Assembly: GCF_000337775.1 (NCBI RefSeq)
Contig: NZ_AOLQ01000040.1
Span: 1 to 64,000, forward strand
Length of the DNA: 64,000 nt
Direction: 5' to 3'
Source: Haloarcula vallismortis ATCC 29715
GTDB lineage: Archaea; Halobacteriota; Halobacteria; Halobacteriales; Haloarculaceae
Shown: piece after piece, positions 45,775 to 54,973 of the stretch
Position numbering within the stretch: position 1 is the stretch's first letter
How the letters are laid out: each line of letters starts with the position of its first letter
Position numbers and translations under genes: made by a program
The notes under the pieces: generated by a model
Seen by the model: the letters and a program-made list of their open reading frames with translations, nothing else
What the model was told of the DNA's origin: nothing
Database searches by the model: none

Positions 45775-45813
45775 GTCTCTGGAAAAATAGTCGACCGCGT
45801 AAGAACTGATTGG

Positions 45814-46506
45814 TTAGACCGACGTGGTCGGGCCTGTTACCTGCTGTGCGTTCTTGTTCGTCTGGCTTGCAAACGCTGTTCCGAACATACGGAAGACAGC
45901 GACCTGTCCGTAATAGGTGACAAACGGCACGAGGACGAGTCCGATGACAGTAATCGCCAGAATATTGCTGACGATGTTGGTGATGATGCCGACGACAATC
46001 GGCATCAGGACTGCGATGAAGTAATCGCTCGTGAGGACGACGTTTTTCAGCAGTGAGAAGTCGAACGCCGCGCTGAGGCTGCCTTCGACCGCCATATTAG
46101 CAAGCGCTGCTGGGACGATATAGTAAACGAGGAACAGTACTGGAATCAGAAGAAGCATTGTCATGAGTCCGAAGCCGGCGATGATTCCGCCACCAGACTC
46201 ACCAGCAGCGCCACCCAATCCGAGGAGGACGCTGCCAACACCGAAGATAACAGCTATGGGAACGATAGAGTACACGAGACCCACGATACTGAACTTGATT
46301 CCGTCGATGATGAGTTCGCCCCAGTCGTCCCAGGCTGGTGGCTCGGATTCACCCTCAACGGTCGTTCCAATCACACGAAGCAGGTATCCGTTGAACGCGA
46401 ACACCGGAATCAAAAGGAAAAAGAACACCAGCAGTACGCCGCCGATCAACATCTGTGCTATCCAACTGTCGCCTTGCATTGGGTACGATAGTCCGTCTTC
46501 TAACAT
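45814..46506 (-). CDS. DUF4013 multi-span membrane protein
   Basis: This 230-residue protein has about five hydrophobic segments. The family signature is FNGYLLRVIGTTVEGE followed by PPAWDDWGELIIDGIK (about residues 38-72). A Gly-rich loop (AAGESGGGIIAG) precedes TM3. DUF4013 function is unknown. The C-terminus is polar and short. The upstream 100 bases are strongly AT-rich, with TTTAAATA near 46541 as a possible TATA box. Confidence 0.85.
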   Translation of the reverse strand: MLEDGLSYPMQGDSWIAQMLIGGVLLVFFFLLIPVFAFNGYLLRVIGTTVEGESEPPAWDDWGELIIDGIKFSIVGLVYSIVPIAVIFGVGSVLLGLGGAAGESGGGIIAGFGLMTMLLLIPVLFLVYYIVPAALANMAVEGSLSAAFDFSLLKNVVLTSDYFIAVLMPIVVGIITNIVSNILAITVIGLVLVPFVTYYGQVAVFRMFGTAFASQTNKNAQQVTGPTTSV

Positions 46507-46849
46507 TTTGGATGCCTCTTTGCAAAGTGTAATCGTATGCTATTTAAAAATACTGTTAGTATCGGGGTATATATTATTTATAAAATATTCTTCTGGTTCG
46601 TAATTAGTCCAGCAGCGACTAACGTCCCGGAAGTAGTGTTTAGATTACAGCGGTGGTCGCTCGGTCAAAGATTCTATCACTGAACGTGATTCGCTACTGT
46701 CATTTACACCTCATTTTGGGGCTTCTGTGTTCCTCAGATGGCTCTCTGGAGAGATTCCTGATTCGATCAGCAGGTGAGAGCAGAGCTGAAGCTACCCAGA
46801 GCACCGCACCGGGACGCCTGGAATACGGTTGCGTGTCGCCCCTTCTCCC
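46507..46849. other. Gene-free stretch, AT-rich on the left
   Basis: No gene was found in these 343 bases. Bases 46530-46610 are strongly AT-rich (GGTATATATTATTTATAAAA) and contain the promoter of the leftward DUF4013 gene. The right half has normal composition and is the 3' side of the Nudix gene. No stem-loop of note was seen. Confidence 0.5.
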
Positions 46850-47278
46850 TTACCCCTCGTCGTCGCGCTCGTCGAGGAACTCGTGTGCCTGTTCGAGTAT
46901 CTCGCGTGGGCCGTCCTGCGTAACCGTGTTGATGGCCTGCTCGTAGTCGCGCCACTGCAGGTCGCGGTGTTCTGTGGACAGTTCGGCTGACGCTTCGAAC
47001 GATTTCGCGACGAACAGATGGACCGTCTTGTGGATGGTGTTGCCGTTCGCCTCGAACACGTAGTCGTAGTCTTCGCGGAACCCGTCTAAGAGCCGGAAAT
47101 CGCCGATCCCGGCCTCCTCTTTCACTTCGCGTATGGCGGTCTGCTGGAGCTCTTCCTCGCCCTCGACGCCGCCCTTGGGGAACTCCCAATCGCCGGGTCG
47201 GCTCTTGAGCAGGAGGTACTCCCGCCGGCCACGCGTATCGCGAAAGAGGATGGCTCCCGCGCTCGTGGCCTCTATCAT
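46850..47278 (-). CDS. Nudix hydrolase (Ap4A-hydrolase-like)
   Basis: The 142-residue protein has a complete Nudix box at residues 36-58 (GGVEGEEE... then REVKEEAGI), which holds the catalytic metal. It is preceded by DWEFPKG, typical of diadenosine tetraphosphate hydrolases and related MutT proteins. The substrate is thus likely a dinucleoside polyphosphate or a nucleoside triphosphate derivative. It stands alone, with its promoter between it and the divergent uS10-like gene. Confidence 0.92.
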   Translation of the reverse strand: MIEATSAGAILFRDTRGRREYLLLKSRPGDWEFPKGGVEGEEELQQTAIREVKEEAGIGDFRLLDGFREDYDYVFEANGNTIHKTVHLFVAKSFEASAELSTEHRDLQWRDYEQAINTVTQDGPREILEQAHEFLDERDDEG

Positions 47279-47373
47279 TATCGGATTTTATGACACCGCT
47301 ACTTAAGAGAATATCGGAGACACAACGGAAACAGATGGCCTTTTGTCACTCGCGGCTGAGTGTTTGTCTACAG

Positions 47374-47706
47374 ATGCCTTTCGTCACGACGCTTACTTTC
47401 ACCAGTGGGGACCGACACCGCCTCGAGGACATCGTCACAGAGATCAAGCAGAGCGCCGAGCAGAAGGGAGTTGAACTGAAAGGCCCGCACCCAAAGCAAC
47501 CACAGGAGCTGCGGATTCCACAGTCGAAGTCACTGGGGCCAAGCGGCGGCCGCTTCGAGTCCTGGAACCACTCTGTTTACACGCGAACGATAGAGATTGT
47601 CGGATACGAGGAGTTTGCACGGACTGTTACTCAGCGGACCTTCCCGGACGCCATCCACGTCGAGGCCGGCGTCGAACAGCGGACGCAGATCGGCAGCGGA
47701 TCGTAG
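47374..47706 (+). CDS. uS10-like protein
   Basis: The 110 residues match the S10/mL48 fold: TTLTFTSGDRHRLEDIVTEIK, GVELKGPHPKQPQ, and a conserved loop, with VYTRTIEIVG. The usual S10 gene in archaea lies next to tef1a, which is absent here, so this is a paralogue. It may act in transcription antitermination or as a ribosome-associated protein; this is inference. The ATG at 47374 was taken as the start because it precedes PFVTTLTFTSG; an upstream frame is not conserved in appearance. Confidence 0.7.
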   Translation: MPFVTTLTFTSGDRHRLEDIVTEIKQSAEQKGVELKGPHPKQPQELRIPQSKSLGPSGGRFESWNHSVYTRTIEIVGYEEFARTVTQRTFPDAIHVEAGVEQRTQIGSGS

Positions 47707-47761
47707 GGCTGTCGCCCGTTCCTGTGGGTTCTTATAAGTAACTGTAACTCGTTTCGCCGCC

Positions 47762-49033
47762 ATGAGCGAAGCCCGACAGGAGCGGCTCAGGTCCGTCCGA
47801 CGCGACCTGCACAGCTATCCCGAACCCGCATGGCGCGAGTTCTACACCACCAGTCGCATCGTCGACGAAATAGAGCGAATCGGCGTCGACCAGTTGCATC
47901 TCGGTCGGGACGTGCTCGATGGCGAGGCGCGGATGGCAGTCCCCGACGGTGATGAACTCGAGAAGTGGCAACAGAAGGCCCGTGCGGCCGGAGCCCGTGA
48001 GGACGTGCTAGAGGCTGCCGATGGGGGATTCACTGGGGCCCTCGCTGTACTCGAACAGGGCGAAGGCCCGACTGTTGCGCTCCGAGTCGACATCGACGCG
48101 CTCCCGATACGTGAGTCAGACAGCACAGCACACGCCCCGGCGACAGCGGCGTTCCGGTCAACGAACGACGGGTTCATGCACGCCTGCGGGCACGACGCCC
48201 ACGCGACAATCGGTCTCGGCGTGCTGGAAGCAGTGAAGGAGAGCGACTTCGAAGGGACGTTCAAAATCGTCTTCCAGCCCGCTGAAGAGGTCATCGGCGG
48301 CGGAAAGGCCGTCGCGGAGAGTGGCCATCTTGACAACGTGGATCACCTGCTGGCGATACACGTTGGTCTCGACCATCCGACCGGAGAGATCGTCGCTGGC
48401 GTCGGCGGCTTCCTCGCCGTTCGACAGTTCAAAGCGACGTTCACCGGCGAAACGGCCCATGCCGGAGGGCATCCGGCACAGGGACGGGACGCTGTGCAGG
48501 CCCTGGCGACCGCTGTCCAGAACCTTCATGCGATTCGACGGCACGGTGACGGCGCGACGCGTGTCAACGCCGGGGTTGTCGAGGGCGGGACGGCGACGAA
48601 CATCGTCCCCGAAGAAGCGACGCTTGAAGGCGAAGTCCGCGGCGAGACGACCCCACTCAAGGAGTACATGAGCGAGCGGGCGGACACCGTCATGTCGTCC
48701 GCAGCCGAGATGCACGACTGCGAGGTCGCTATAGAGACGACTGCGGAAGCACCGAGCGCGGTCAGCGACGACGCGCTTGCGGGCGTGGTGTACGACGCGG
48801 CAGCATCAGTTTCCGGCGTCACCAGCCGCCTTCGGACCGATGACCTCGGCGGGAGCGAGGACGCGACCTATCTGATGGACCGCGTGCAGGACCACGGCGG
48901 CACGGCGACGTTCGTCGGAATCGGCACCGACCATCCCGGGGGCCACCACACCCCCACGTTCGATGTCGACGAGGACTCGCTGGCCATCGGCGTCGATGTC
49001 GTCAGCGAGGCGATCAGCCAACTGAGCGAGTGA
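47762..49033 (+). CDS. M20 family amidohydrolase (AbgA/HipO-like)
   Basis: The 423-residue metallopeptidase has RRDLHSYPEPAWREF, the metal ligands in LRVDIDALPI and MHACGHDAHATIGLG, the catalytic EE in VFQPAEEVIGGG, and the dimerisation domain with TAHAGGHPAQGRDAV. It hydrolyses an N-acyl or aminobenzoyl amino acid. The insert of about 40 residues before GGFTGALAVL resembles AbgA (p-aminobenzoyl-glutamate hydrolase); note the 4-aminobenzoate operon far upstream. The substrate is not certain. A TATA-like CTTATAAG at 47732-47739 lies about 26 bases before the ATG. Confidence 0.9.
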   Translation: MSEARQERLRSVRRDLHSYPEPAWREFYTTSRIVDEIERIGVDQLHLGRDVLDGEARMAVPDGDELEKWQQKARAAGAREDVLEAADGGFTGALAVLEQGEGPTVALRVDIDALPIRESDSTAHAPATAAFRSTNDGFMHACGHDAHATIGLGVLEAVKESDFEGTFKIVFQPAEEVIGGGKAVAESGHLDNVDHLLAIHVGLDHPTGEIVAGVGGFLAVRQFKATFTGETAHAGGHPAQGRDAVQALATAVQNLHAIRRHGDGATRVNAGVVEGGTATNIVPEEATLEGEVRGETTPLKEYMSERADTVMSSAAEMHDCEVAIETTAEAPSAVSDDALAGVVYDAAASVSGVTSRLRTDDLGGSEDATYLMDRVQDHGGTATFVGIGTDHPGGHHTPTFDVDEDSLAIGVDVVSEAISQLSE

Positions 49034-49038
49034 AGACA

Positions 49039-49494
49039 CTATGGCGCTTCCCAACTGGCGAGCTGAATAGATTTATCGCTGTCCGACGGTTCCCAGTTCA
49101 GCGTGACCGTCGCATCTGAGAGGTCAAGCGAACTCCTTGAAAACGTCACCCGCGATCCGGCTGTGATGTCCGAACCAGCCGCCGGTGCACCCCCGAGACT
49201 CGTGAAGTCGTGCTGTCCGTTGTCGCTTGAGGCCCCGCTAACGGTGATGTACAGATTTCCAGCCTGAACCGAGTCACCGCTCCGGTGTTCAATCGTCAGG
49301 CTGTCGGGACTCCCAGACTCGTACTCGAACGAAAACGCGGCCTGTGGCGCGTTTTCGCCGAGGTTGCCGGACCCGAAATCGAGGAAGAACGTCGCTGCTG
49401 TCGCCGCTAACAGCACTGTTATTGCAACCATCAGTATGACCCCCACAACTGGCGAGACTGCACTGTCGTCGAATTTGAATCTGCGTGCTAGCAT
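49039..49494 (-). CDS. Type IV pilin-like protein (haloarchaeal)
   Basis: This 151-residue protein starts with a class III signal: RRFKFDDSAVSPVVGVILMV, where PibD cuts before the hydrophobic helix. VAITVLLAATAATFFLDFG continues the helix. The rest is a small beta domain rich in Ser, Gly and Asp with TVSGASSDNGQHDF. Haloarchaeal pilins of this type form adhesion pili. It is single; no PilB or PilC genes are nearby. The 3' end is 5 bases from that of the convergent M20 gene. Confidence 0.9.
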   Translation of the reverse strand: MLARRFKFDDSAVSPVVGVILMVAITVLLAATAATFFLDFGSGNLGENAPQAAFSFEYESGSPDSLTIEHRSGDSVQAGNLYITVSGASSDNGQHDFTSLGGAPAAGSDITAGSRVTFSRSSLDLSDATVTLNWEPSDSDKSIQLASWEAP

Positions 49495-49734
49495 GGTTGA
49501 CCCCCACTCGGGTGACGGTCGACACACTGTCTCCGTCTCGGTGACCCCCCGGTCGACCGACCCCAGAGCGACTTCATTTTGATATCATGTTGTCGAATAA
49601 TAAAACTTGTTGTTCAAAAGTATAGTTTATATTATTATTAATTACTATCCAGACCGCACGCAAATCAGACATCTGCCGCTGGTGAGTTCGCGCCAAGCGG
49701 TAGAATCAACCGAAAGACGCAACGAACCGCTGCG

Positions 49735-51153
49735 TCAGTACTTGGGATCTGCGCCAGTGACGTCGTAGATATCGTCCATAATCGAGTCGCGCTCGCGTTG
49801 CCAGGCCTCGAAGCCAGTACGGTCACTGGGGTAGGATTCGTAGTGGTCTAACAACCGGTCGGCGGCCTTCTTCGTCTGGTAGAGGTCTCGGATTGTCCCG
49901 AGGTGGCCGATGCTCTTGACGGCCATCTTGAGTTTGAGTCCGAGCCCGATGCTGGTCGAGCCGCCGTACAGCGCCTCGGCGAGTTTTTCTCCAGGCAGCG
50001 CGGCCAGCAGCGCCATCAGATCATCGACATCGTAGGCAGTGGTGAAGATATTGTACACGTCAAGCGCCGCATACCGGGCCCCGAAGTGGTCCATCACGCG
50101 CTCATTGTACTCCCAGAGCGCGGCTTCGTCGTCCGTCCGGCCGGATTCGATAGCTTCGATGGCCTGTTCAGCGGCGTATGTCCCGGCGTAGGCTGCACCG
50201 GCGATACCGCCGCCGGTCGTCGGATTGACGTGTCCGGCGGCGTCACCGACAGCCATGAATCCGGGCGCGACGGCGGAGTCGTACGGCCGGCGCGTCGGCA
50301 GGGCAGCGCCGAGTTTGTCCTGTACCTCCGCGCCCTCGAACTCGCTTCGGCCCTGAAGATCGCGCTTGAGGTCGTCGACCAGTTCCATCGGCTCCTCGTT
50401 CATCTGGAAGCCGAGGCCGGCGTTGATCTCCGTGTCCGTGCGCGGGAAGTACCAGAGATAGCCAGCGGAGCGCTCGGTCGGTTTGAACACGAGCGCGTCG
50501 TCCCACTCAACCGGTTCGTCGACCTCGATGATCTCCCGGTACGCCGAGCAGAACTGCGAGTACTGGACGTTCGTATCGAAGGTCGCGTCTTCGAGGTCGG
50601 TCTTGTCCTGGAGGATCGACAGCGCACCGGCTCCGTCGATGACGATGTCGCCCTCGTAGGTGACCGGGTCGCCCTTCCGCATGGCTTTCACACCGGTTAC
50701 GCGGCCGCCGTCGTCCTGCAGCACGTCCTGAACGACTGTGTCGTAGTGGAACTCTACGCCGCTGTCGGTTGCACCCTCGATGAGACAGCGACCGTACTCC
50801 CAGCGGTCGATGACGGCGAGTTCGCCCGGGACCGGGATTTCGAGGACGGTGTCCTCCTGTGGGATCTCGAAGCGGCCGTGGTCGACATCCGTGTTGGTAA
50901 AGGCCGGTTCGAGCTGAGACTTCGGAATCGCCTCGGGGAAGTCGCTGGCCCCCTTCAGTGCGTCCCCGCAGGCGATGTGGCCGGCTTCGGTCTCGTCTTT
51001 GCGCTCTACGACGACGACGTCGTAGCCCGCGTCCGCAATTGTCGCGGCGGCGTAGCAGCCGGATGTCCCGGCCCCGACGACGACAACGTCCACGGAAACG
51101 GTCCGTGCCGTCGCCGACGCTCCGCCGGCGTTGCCGTCCTGGTGTGTGGTCAT
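49735..51153 (-). CDS. Geranylgeranyl reductase family FAD oxidoreductase
   Basis: The 472-residue flavoprotein has the FAD motif VVVVGAGTSGCYAAATIADAGYDV shortened here as VVGAGTSG near residue 26, then ACGDALKG, and GDAAGHVNPTTGGGIAGA (near residue 310), which binds the flavin and closes the site. This family saturates geranylgeranyl chains of archaeal ether lipids or related isoprenoids such as menaquinone or retinal side products. The ATG at 51153 precedes TTHQDGNAGG. The divergent 2Fe-2S ferredoxin gene 185 bases away may supply electrons. Confidence 0.88.
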   Translation of the reverse strand: MTTHQDGNAGGASATARTVSVDVVVVGAGTSGCYAAATIADAGYDVVVVERKDETEAGHIACGDALKGASDFPEAIPKSQLEPAFTNTDVDHGRFEIPQEDTVLEIPVPGELAVIDRWEYGRCLIEGATDSGVEFHYDTVVQDVLQDDGGRVTGVKAMRKGDPVTYEGDIVIDGAGALSILQDKTDLEDATFDTNVQYSQFCSAYREIIEVDEPVEWDDALVFKPTERSAGYLWYFPRTDTEINAGLGFQMNEEPMELVDDLKRDLQGRSEFEGAEVQDKLGAALPTRRPYDSAVAPGFMAVGDAAGHVNPTTGGGIAGAAYAGTYAAEQAIEAIESGRTDDEAALWEYNERVMDHFGARYAALDVYNIFTTAYDVDDLMALLAALPGEKLAEALYGGSTSIGLGLKLKMAVKSIGHLGTIRDLYQTKKAADRLLDHYESYPSDRTGFEAWQRERDSIMDDIYDVTGADPKY

Positions 51154-51337
51154 GCACTCTCGTCCTGCCCGGAGAGAGAAAATTATTCCGCTACGGGTTT
51201 CAGCGGACCACTGGAACAATTCTTCGCCGTGAGCGGTCAACTGCAGGTGCTTTGTGTGGCGCCGACGGATAGCAGTCCGTTTCACTCCGGGACAGCGGTG
51301 ATAAAGAGTTTTGCTGGGGGGTATCAAATGGCCGAGC

Positions 51338-51670
51338 ATGACCGAGCACACGGTGACGTTCGTGGGGACGGGCGAGGAAATCACCGTCTCCGAGAAGGAG
51401 ACGATTCTCTCGCGGTGTATCGAGGAGGGTATCGCACAGGAGTACTCCTGTCGCGTGGGGATGTGCCTGGCCTGCTCGGCGGAAATCGTCGAAGGGTCGG
51501 TTACCCAGCCTGCCGCCCGTGGCCTGACCGACCGAGAACGAGAGAACTACGCACTGACTTGCATGGCGCGGCCGCAATCGGACCTGAAACTCGACCGTGG
51601 GAAGTACCCGCCCAGTATTGAAGGCGATGTCAGTCCTGAGGACGGCGACCCCACACCTGCGGACGACTAG
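51338..51670 (+). CDS. Plant-type [2Fe-2S] ferredoxin
   Basis: The 110-residue protein binds a 2Fe-2S cluster with C38, C43, C46 (C-x4-C-x2-C) and C75. The core motif is YSCRVGMCLACSAEIVEG. It lacks the long N-terminal insertion of the main haloarchaeal ferredoxin, so it is a smaller relative. It is divergent from the geranylgeranyl reductase gene, a plausible electron acceptor. GATAAAG near 51300 may be the TATA box. The acidic tail PEDGDPTPADD is usual. Confidence 0.9.
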   Translation: MTEHTVTFVGTGEEITVSEKETILSRCIEEGIAQEYSCRVGMCLACSAEIVEGSVTQPAARGLTDRERENYALTCMARPQSDLKLDRGKYPPSIEGDVSPEDGDPTPADD

Positions 51671-51755
51671 TAGGAACTGAATACTGCTACCATATGGCCT
51701 ACTAGAATGTCTGTAAATACCTTTAACATACGCCTGAGCTATCCCCTGATATAGA

Positions 51756-51768
51756 GCGGTGAAACCGC
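51756..51768 (+). promoter_or_regulatory. Short hairpin upstream of DUF7110 gene
   Basis: GCGGT-GAA-ACCGC forms a five-base-pair stem with a GAA loop, about 15 bases before the TATA-like CATATAAG at 51784-51791. Its role is unclear; it may be an operator half-site pair. Confidence 0.25.
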
Positions 51769-51865
51769 GAATGAAGGACAGGTCATATAAGCAAGTGGCC
51801 CCTAAGGAGTAGTGACTACAGCGTCAGCGGACGGCCTTCGACGACTGATACACGCTTCCCCAACC

Positions 51866-52468
51866 ATGACCAGCCGCGTATACAGACTTCACTCGACACT
51901 TGAACTGCCACTGGAAGACGCATACGATTTCTTCGAGGATCCGGATCTTCCACCTGAAATCGCTGACATCGACATCACCCGTCGAAACAATACGCTCATC
52001 GTCAGCGCCGTCGCCAAAGACGACTCCATGAGCAAGTACACCCCGACGGCCCAGCTCAAGGCGAGCGTCACGGAGAACCGGGTGTACGAGGAGGACCCCG
52101 ACGAGATGGGCCCGCCCGGGGCCGCGAGTACCGGAAGCTCGGGGGGTGGCCCCCAGTGGGGCGCACTCGAAGAGGAAGAGGAAGAGATCGAGTCTGAACT
52201 CGTCGAGTACGCCTGTTTCAAGGGCGACCGCGAGACCGTACTCCAGAATACTGCGCTCCAGTACGCGATGTTTGAGGTCCTGTGTGACATCGCGAAAGTC
52301 GCAGAGAAGGGAACGCTAACGGCAATTGCGGCGGTCGATGAGGAACTCGAAGCTGTCCGCATCGTCGATGGGGAAGAACGACCCGCTGCGATCAACGTTG
52401 CAGAGGAACCCCGTGACGGCGAGGAAGAAGAGGGCGTCAACTGGCGCGACAACGAGTTCATCTCGTAA
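51866..52468 (+). CDS. Conserved haloarchaeal acidic protein (DUF7110-like)
   Basis: The 200-residue protein starts MTSRVYRLHSTLELPLEDAY. A polar, Gly/Ser-rich segment and a run of Glu (ALEEEEEEIESELVEY) separate two alpha-beta parts. Function is unknown; I recognise it only as a conserved haloarchaeal family. There is uncertainty about the start: the TATA-like CATATAAG at 51784-51791 is spaced for an in-frame GTG at 51812, which would add 18 residues, and AAGGAG lies just before that GTG. Confidence 0.6.
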   Translation: MTSRVYRLHSTLELPLEDAYDFFEDPDLPPEIADIDITRRNNTLIVSAVAKDDSMSKYTPTAQLKASVTENRVYEEDPDEMGPPGAASTGSSGGGPQWGALEEEEEEIESELVEYACFKGDRETVLQNTALQYAMFEVLCDIAKVAEKGTLTAIAAVDEELEAVRIVDGEERPAAINVAEEPRDGEEEEGVNWRDNEFIS

Positions 52469-52544
52469 CGCGGCCCTGTGTGGGGTCACGGATTCAATTT
52501 TGCCGAGCCGTAGCTCAACATCGCGTAGTAGACAGTCTATACCG

Positions 52545-53162
52545 CTAAGCTGGCGTGATGCCTGAGAGATCGGCGTCGGTAAATCGTGACGCGATTTCGA
52601 TGGTAAGATTCGCTTCGATGTAGGCCGCAATCACGATGAACACGGCGGCCGTCGCAAGCAGCCACCCGGCTTCCCGAATGTCCTGTCCAGTGACCAGTTC
52701 GTTCGTGTGGCCGCGAATGTACTGAATCGTGCGCCATCCGAACCGGAGTCCAACGGCGGCGACGATGAGCAGCGCAGGGATCTCGATAAGCCCGTGTGGG
52801 ACGATGAGCGCGGCGACCACGACGGGCGACACCTGCTTGAGTGCAATACCCACGACAGCACCGATGAGCACTCCGTTCAAGACGAGTGAGAGAACCGTCA
52901 TCGAACCGAGCGAAATAGCGCCGAGCAACATCACGAGCAACGCACCGAGGTTGTTAATCGTCAGCGAGAGGGTCGTCAACTCGGCCGGCATAAATGGGTT
53001 TTCGCCGGTCGTTCCGGGGTTCTGAAGCCATTCGGCTGGGACCTGGCTGCCGAACCCATATCCGACCAGCGCGCTGGCAAACAGTATCAGCGCGGCTACG
53101 GGGACGTAGCGTAACAGCCAGCGGTGAAAGAGACGGGTCGGGAGGCCTGGGCGGTCGTCCAT
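52545..53162 (-). CDS. SpoIIM family membrane protein
   Basis: The 205-residue protein has five or six membrane spans. The family core is NPFMPAELTTLSLTINNLGA, LNGVLIGAVVG, and the motif VPHGLIEIPALLIVAAVGL. Stage II sporulation M relatives are widespread in archaea, and their function outside spore formers is unknown; a role in membrane remodelling is a guess. The ATG at 53162 begins MDDRPGLPTRLF. Confidence 0.87.
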   Translation of the reverse strand: MDDRPGLPTRLFHRWLLRYVPVAALILFASALVGYGFGSQVPAEWLQNPGTTGENPFMPAELTTLSLTINNLGALLVMLLGAISLGSMTVLSLVLNGVLIGAVVGIALKQVSPVVVAALIVPHGLIEIPALLIVAAVGLRFGWRTIQYIRGHTNELVTGQDIREAGWLLATAAVFIVIAAYIEANLTIEIASRFTDADLSGITPA

Positions 53163-53296
53163 ACCATGGCATTCGCGCCGGGAACAAAAAACCCGAGTGA
53201 CCGTAGACATGCGACCGACAGCCATTTGCCACTATCTCACACACCTGTCGGACATCCAAAAAGTACTTGCCACTCGTAATTATATCTCATTACACT

Positions 53297-54274
53297 ATGT
53301 CCGAATCAGCAGAGTTCCCGGACTATCTGGACGTTGATTACACTGACGGGGAAGGCGAAGACCCCGAAGAGTACCCGACTGTCAACCACAAGATCGAGAA
53401 GGCTATCGAGGTCACGAAGACCGGCCTCGAGGAGTACGAGAACCCTGTCGTGATGTGGACCGGCGGCAAGGACTCGACGCTGACGCTGTACTTCGTCAAA
53501 GAAGTCGCCGAGCGCTTTGACCTCGAAGTTCCGCCGGTCGTGTTCATCGACCACTACCAGCACTTCGACGAACTCATCGACTTCGTCAAGCACTGGGCCG
53601 ACGAGTGGGACCTCGACGTCATCTGGGCCCGTAACGAGGACGTGGGTAACTACGTCGACGAGAACGGGCTGGAACCGGGTGATGATATCCCCGTCGATGA
53701 ACTCTCCGAGCACAATCAGCACCACATCCGGAACATCCTCGAATACGAAGAGGACACGTTCCCGTTCCTGCTCGACACCTACGTCGGCAACCACCTCCTG
53801 AAGACGGTAGCACTCAACGACACTATCGAGGAGCACGACGTCGACGGCATCCTGTCGGGCATCCGCTGGGACGAGCAGGAGTCCCGCGCCGACGAGACGT
53901 TCTTCTCGCCGCGTCACGACCCGGACATCTACCCACCGCACGACCGCATCCAGTCGATCCTTCAGTTCGCGGAAGCCGACGTGTGGGAGGCCTTCTGGAA
54001 CTTCGTGGTCCCGGACACAGTCGAGGGCTACCCGGACGACGGCTACGTCCCGCAGGGCCAAGACGACCTGCCCGAAGGCATCGAGAAGGAAGACGTGCCG
54101 GTCTCGCCGAAGTACTTCGCCGGGTTCCGCTCGCTCGGGAGCGAGGTCAGCACCGACAAGTCCGCCGAAGAGCCTGCCTGGCTGCAGGACATGGCGAACA
54201 CGACCGAGCGCGCTGGCCGCGCCCAGGACAAGGAAGACCTGATGGAGCGCCTGCGCGACCTCGGCTACATGTAA
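53297..54274 (+). CDS. PAPS-reductase/ATP-sulfurylase-like PP-loop protein
   Basis: The 325-residue protein has the PP-loop WTGGKDSTLTL (about residues 54-64), DHYQHFDELIDFV and GIRWDEQESRAD, typical of the phosphoadenosine-phosphosulfate reductase family. It lacks the C-terminal CxxC redox motif of true PAPS reductases, so it may instead act as an adenylyl- or sulfur-transferring enzyme. AATTATATC lies just upstream at 53278-53286. The gene stands alone; no sulfate-assimilation neighbours were seen. Confidence 0.85.
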   Translation: MSESAEFPDYLDVDYTDGEGEDPEEYPTVNHKIEKAIEVTKTGLEEYENPVVMWTGGKDSTLTLYFVKEVAERFDLEVPPVVFIDHYQHFDELIDFVKHWADEWDLDVIWARNEDVGNYVDENGLEPGDDIPVDELSEHNQHHIRNILEYEEDTFPFLLDTYVGNHLLKTVALNDTIEEHDVDGILSGIRWDEQESRADETFFSPRHDPDIYPPHDRIQSILQFAEADVWEAFWNFVVPDTVEGYPDDGYVPQGQDDLPEGIEKEDVPVSPKYFAGFRSLGSEVSTDKSAEEPAWLQDMANTTERAGRAQDKEDLMERLRDLGYM

Positions 54275-54738
54275 GCGGGCACGGAACGGCTTCGAATTCG
54301 TATCGGCGTTTTTCTTCCTGCCCCAGTAGCGATAGTCGCCGTGTAAATGGTAGATAGCGGTCGGATTCGCCTGTCGACCGAGCCGAGCGGCCAGCGGTAG
54401 CGGGTCCCGGAATTCGGGACCTCCACTCGGTGTTGCGTATTGTCCCTCTAACACTTCGACAGGAGTCGATGGAGACTGCGCCGCCAGCACTCCCGGCCAC
54501 AGTGCGGTCGAATACACAGAGCGGACACGGCCGTCGGTGCGTACGCGTCAATGGCTACAGGCGTTGACTGGCATCCGTTACGGGCTCCCGTTCACCCTTG
54601 CTGACTGATGTACGTATCCGTCCCACAGCCCGGTAGATGGCAGTACAGGCCTCGACACTCGTGTAATCCGGCCAAAAAAGTATTATAGACGATTGTCGAG
54701 AAAAGGTTTAGGTACTGTCGAACACTACCAACAAGCGG
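54275..54738. other. Gene-free stretch with one strong hairpin
   Basis: I found no convincing gene in these 464 bases. A perfect stem GGTCCCG/CGGGACC with a five-base loop GAATT lies at 54403-54421. AAAAAAGTATTATAG (54674-54688) and AAAAGGTTTAGG (54702-54713) are likely promoter elements for the zinc-finger gene. A leftward open frame crosses the region (contains HLHGDYRYWG), but it continues antisense into the neighbouring gene and was not accepted. Confidence 0.45.
54403..54421. repeat. Perfect inverted repeat, 7-bp arms
   Basis: GGTCCCG (54403-54409), loop GAATT, CGGGACC (54415-54421). It is 128 bases after the PAPS-reductase-like stop, in the gene-free stretch. It could be an RNA hairpin or a dimer binding site; there is no T-run directly after it, so it is not a clear terminator. 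Confidence 0.4.
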
Positions 54739-54852
54739 ATGAGTTCAGACCAGTACAACTGTCCGAACTGCGGGGCGGAATTGAGCTACCAGACGACAAA
54801 GCACAACGGCTGTTCGAACTGCGGTTTCGTTCCGCCCCACAGTGCCGAGTAA
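54739..54852 (+). CDS. 37-residue zinc-finger microprotein
   Basis: The frame reads MSSDQYNCPNCGAELSY, then QTTKHNG, then CSNCGFVPPHSAE. Two C-x2-C knuckles (CPNC at residues 8-11 and CSNC at 25-28) should bind one zinc. Small single-domain zinc proteins of this size are common in haloarchaea. It lies 121 bases upstream of the MFS gene on the same strand; GGTTTAGG near 54706 may be its TATA box. Confidence 0.7.
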   Translation: MSSDQYNCPNCGAELSYQTTKHNGCSNCGFVPPHSAE

Positions 54853-54973
54853 CGCGGATTGAGACGGGTAAGCGGTCGCTCTGTTCTATTGTCGGTAGTT
54901 GTCGAGCACTACGAGTAGACACCCGTAGTTGGGTCCGACATCTATTTTCCTCGCGTCGGCGTATTCCTCGCCT

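Noticed and set aside
54147-54551. Leftward open frames across 54275-54550, one containing HLHGDYRYWG
   Set aside because: They continue antisense into the PAPS-reductase-like gene and match no family I know.
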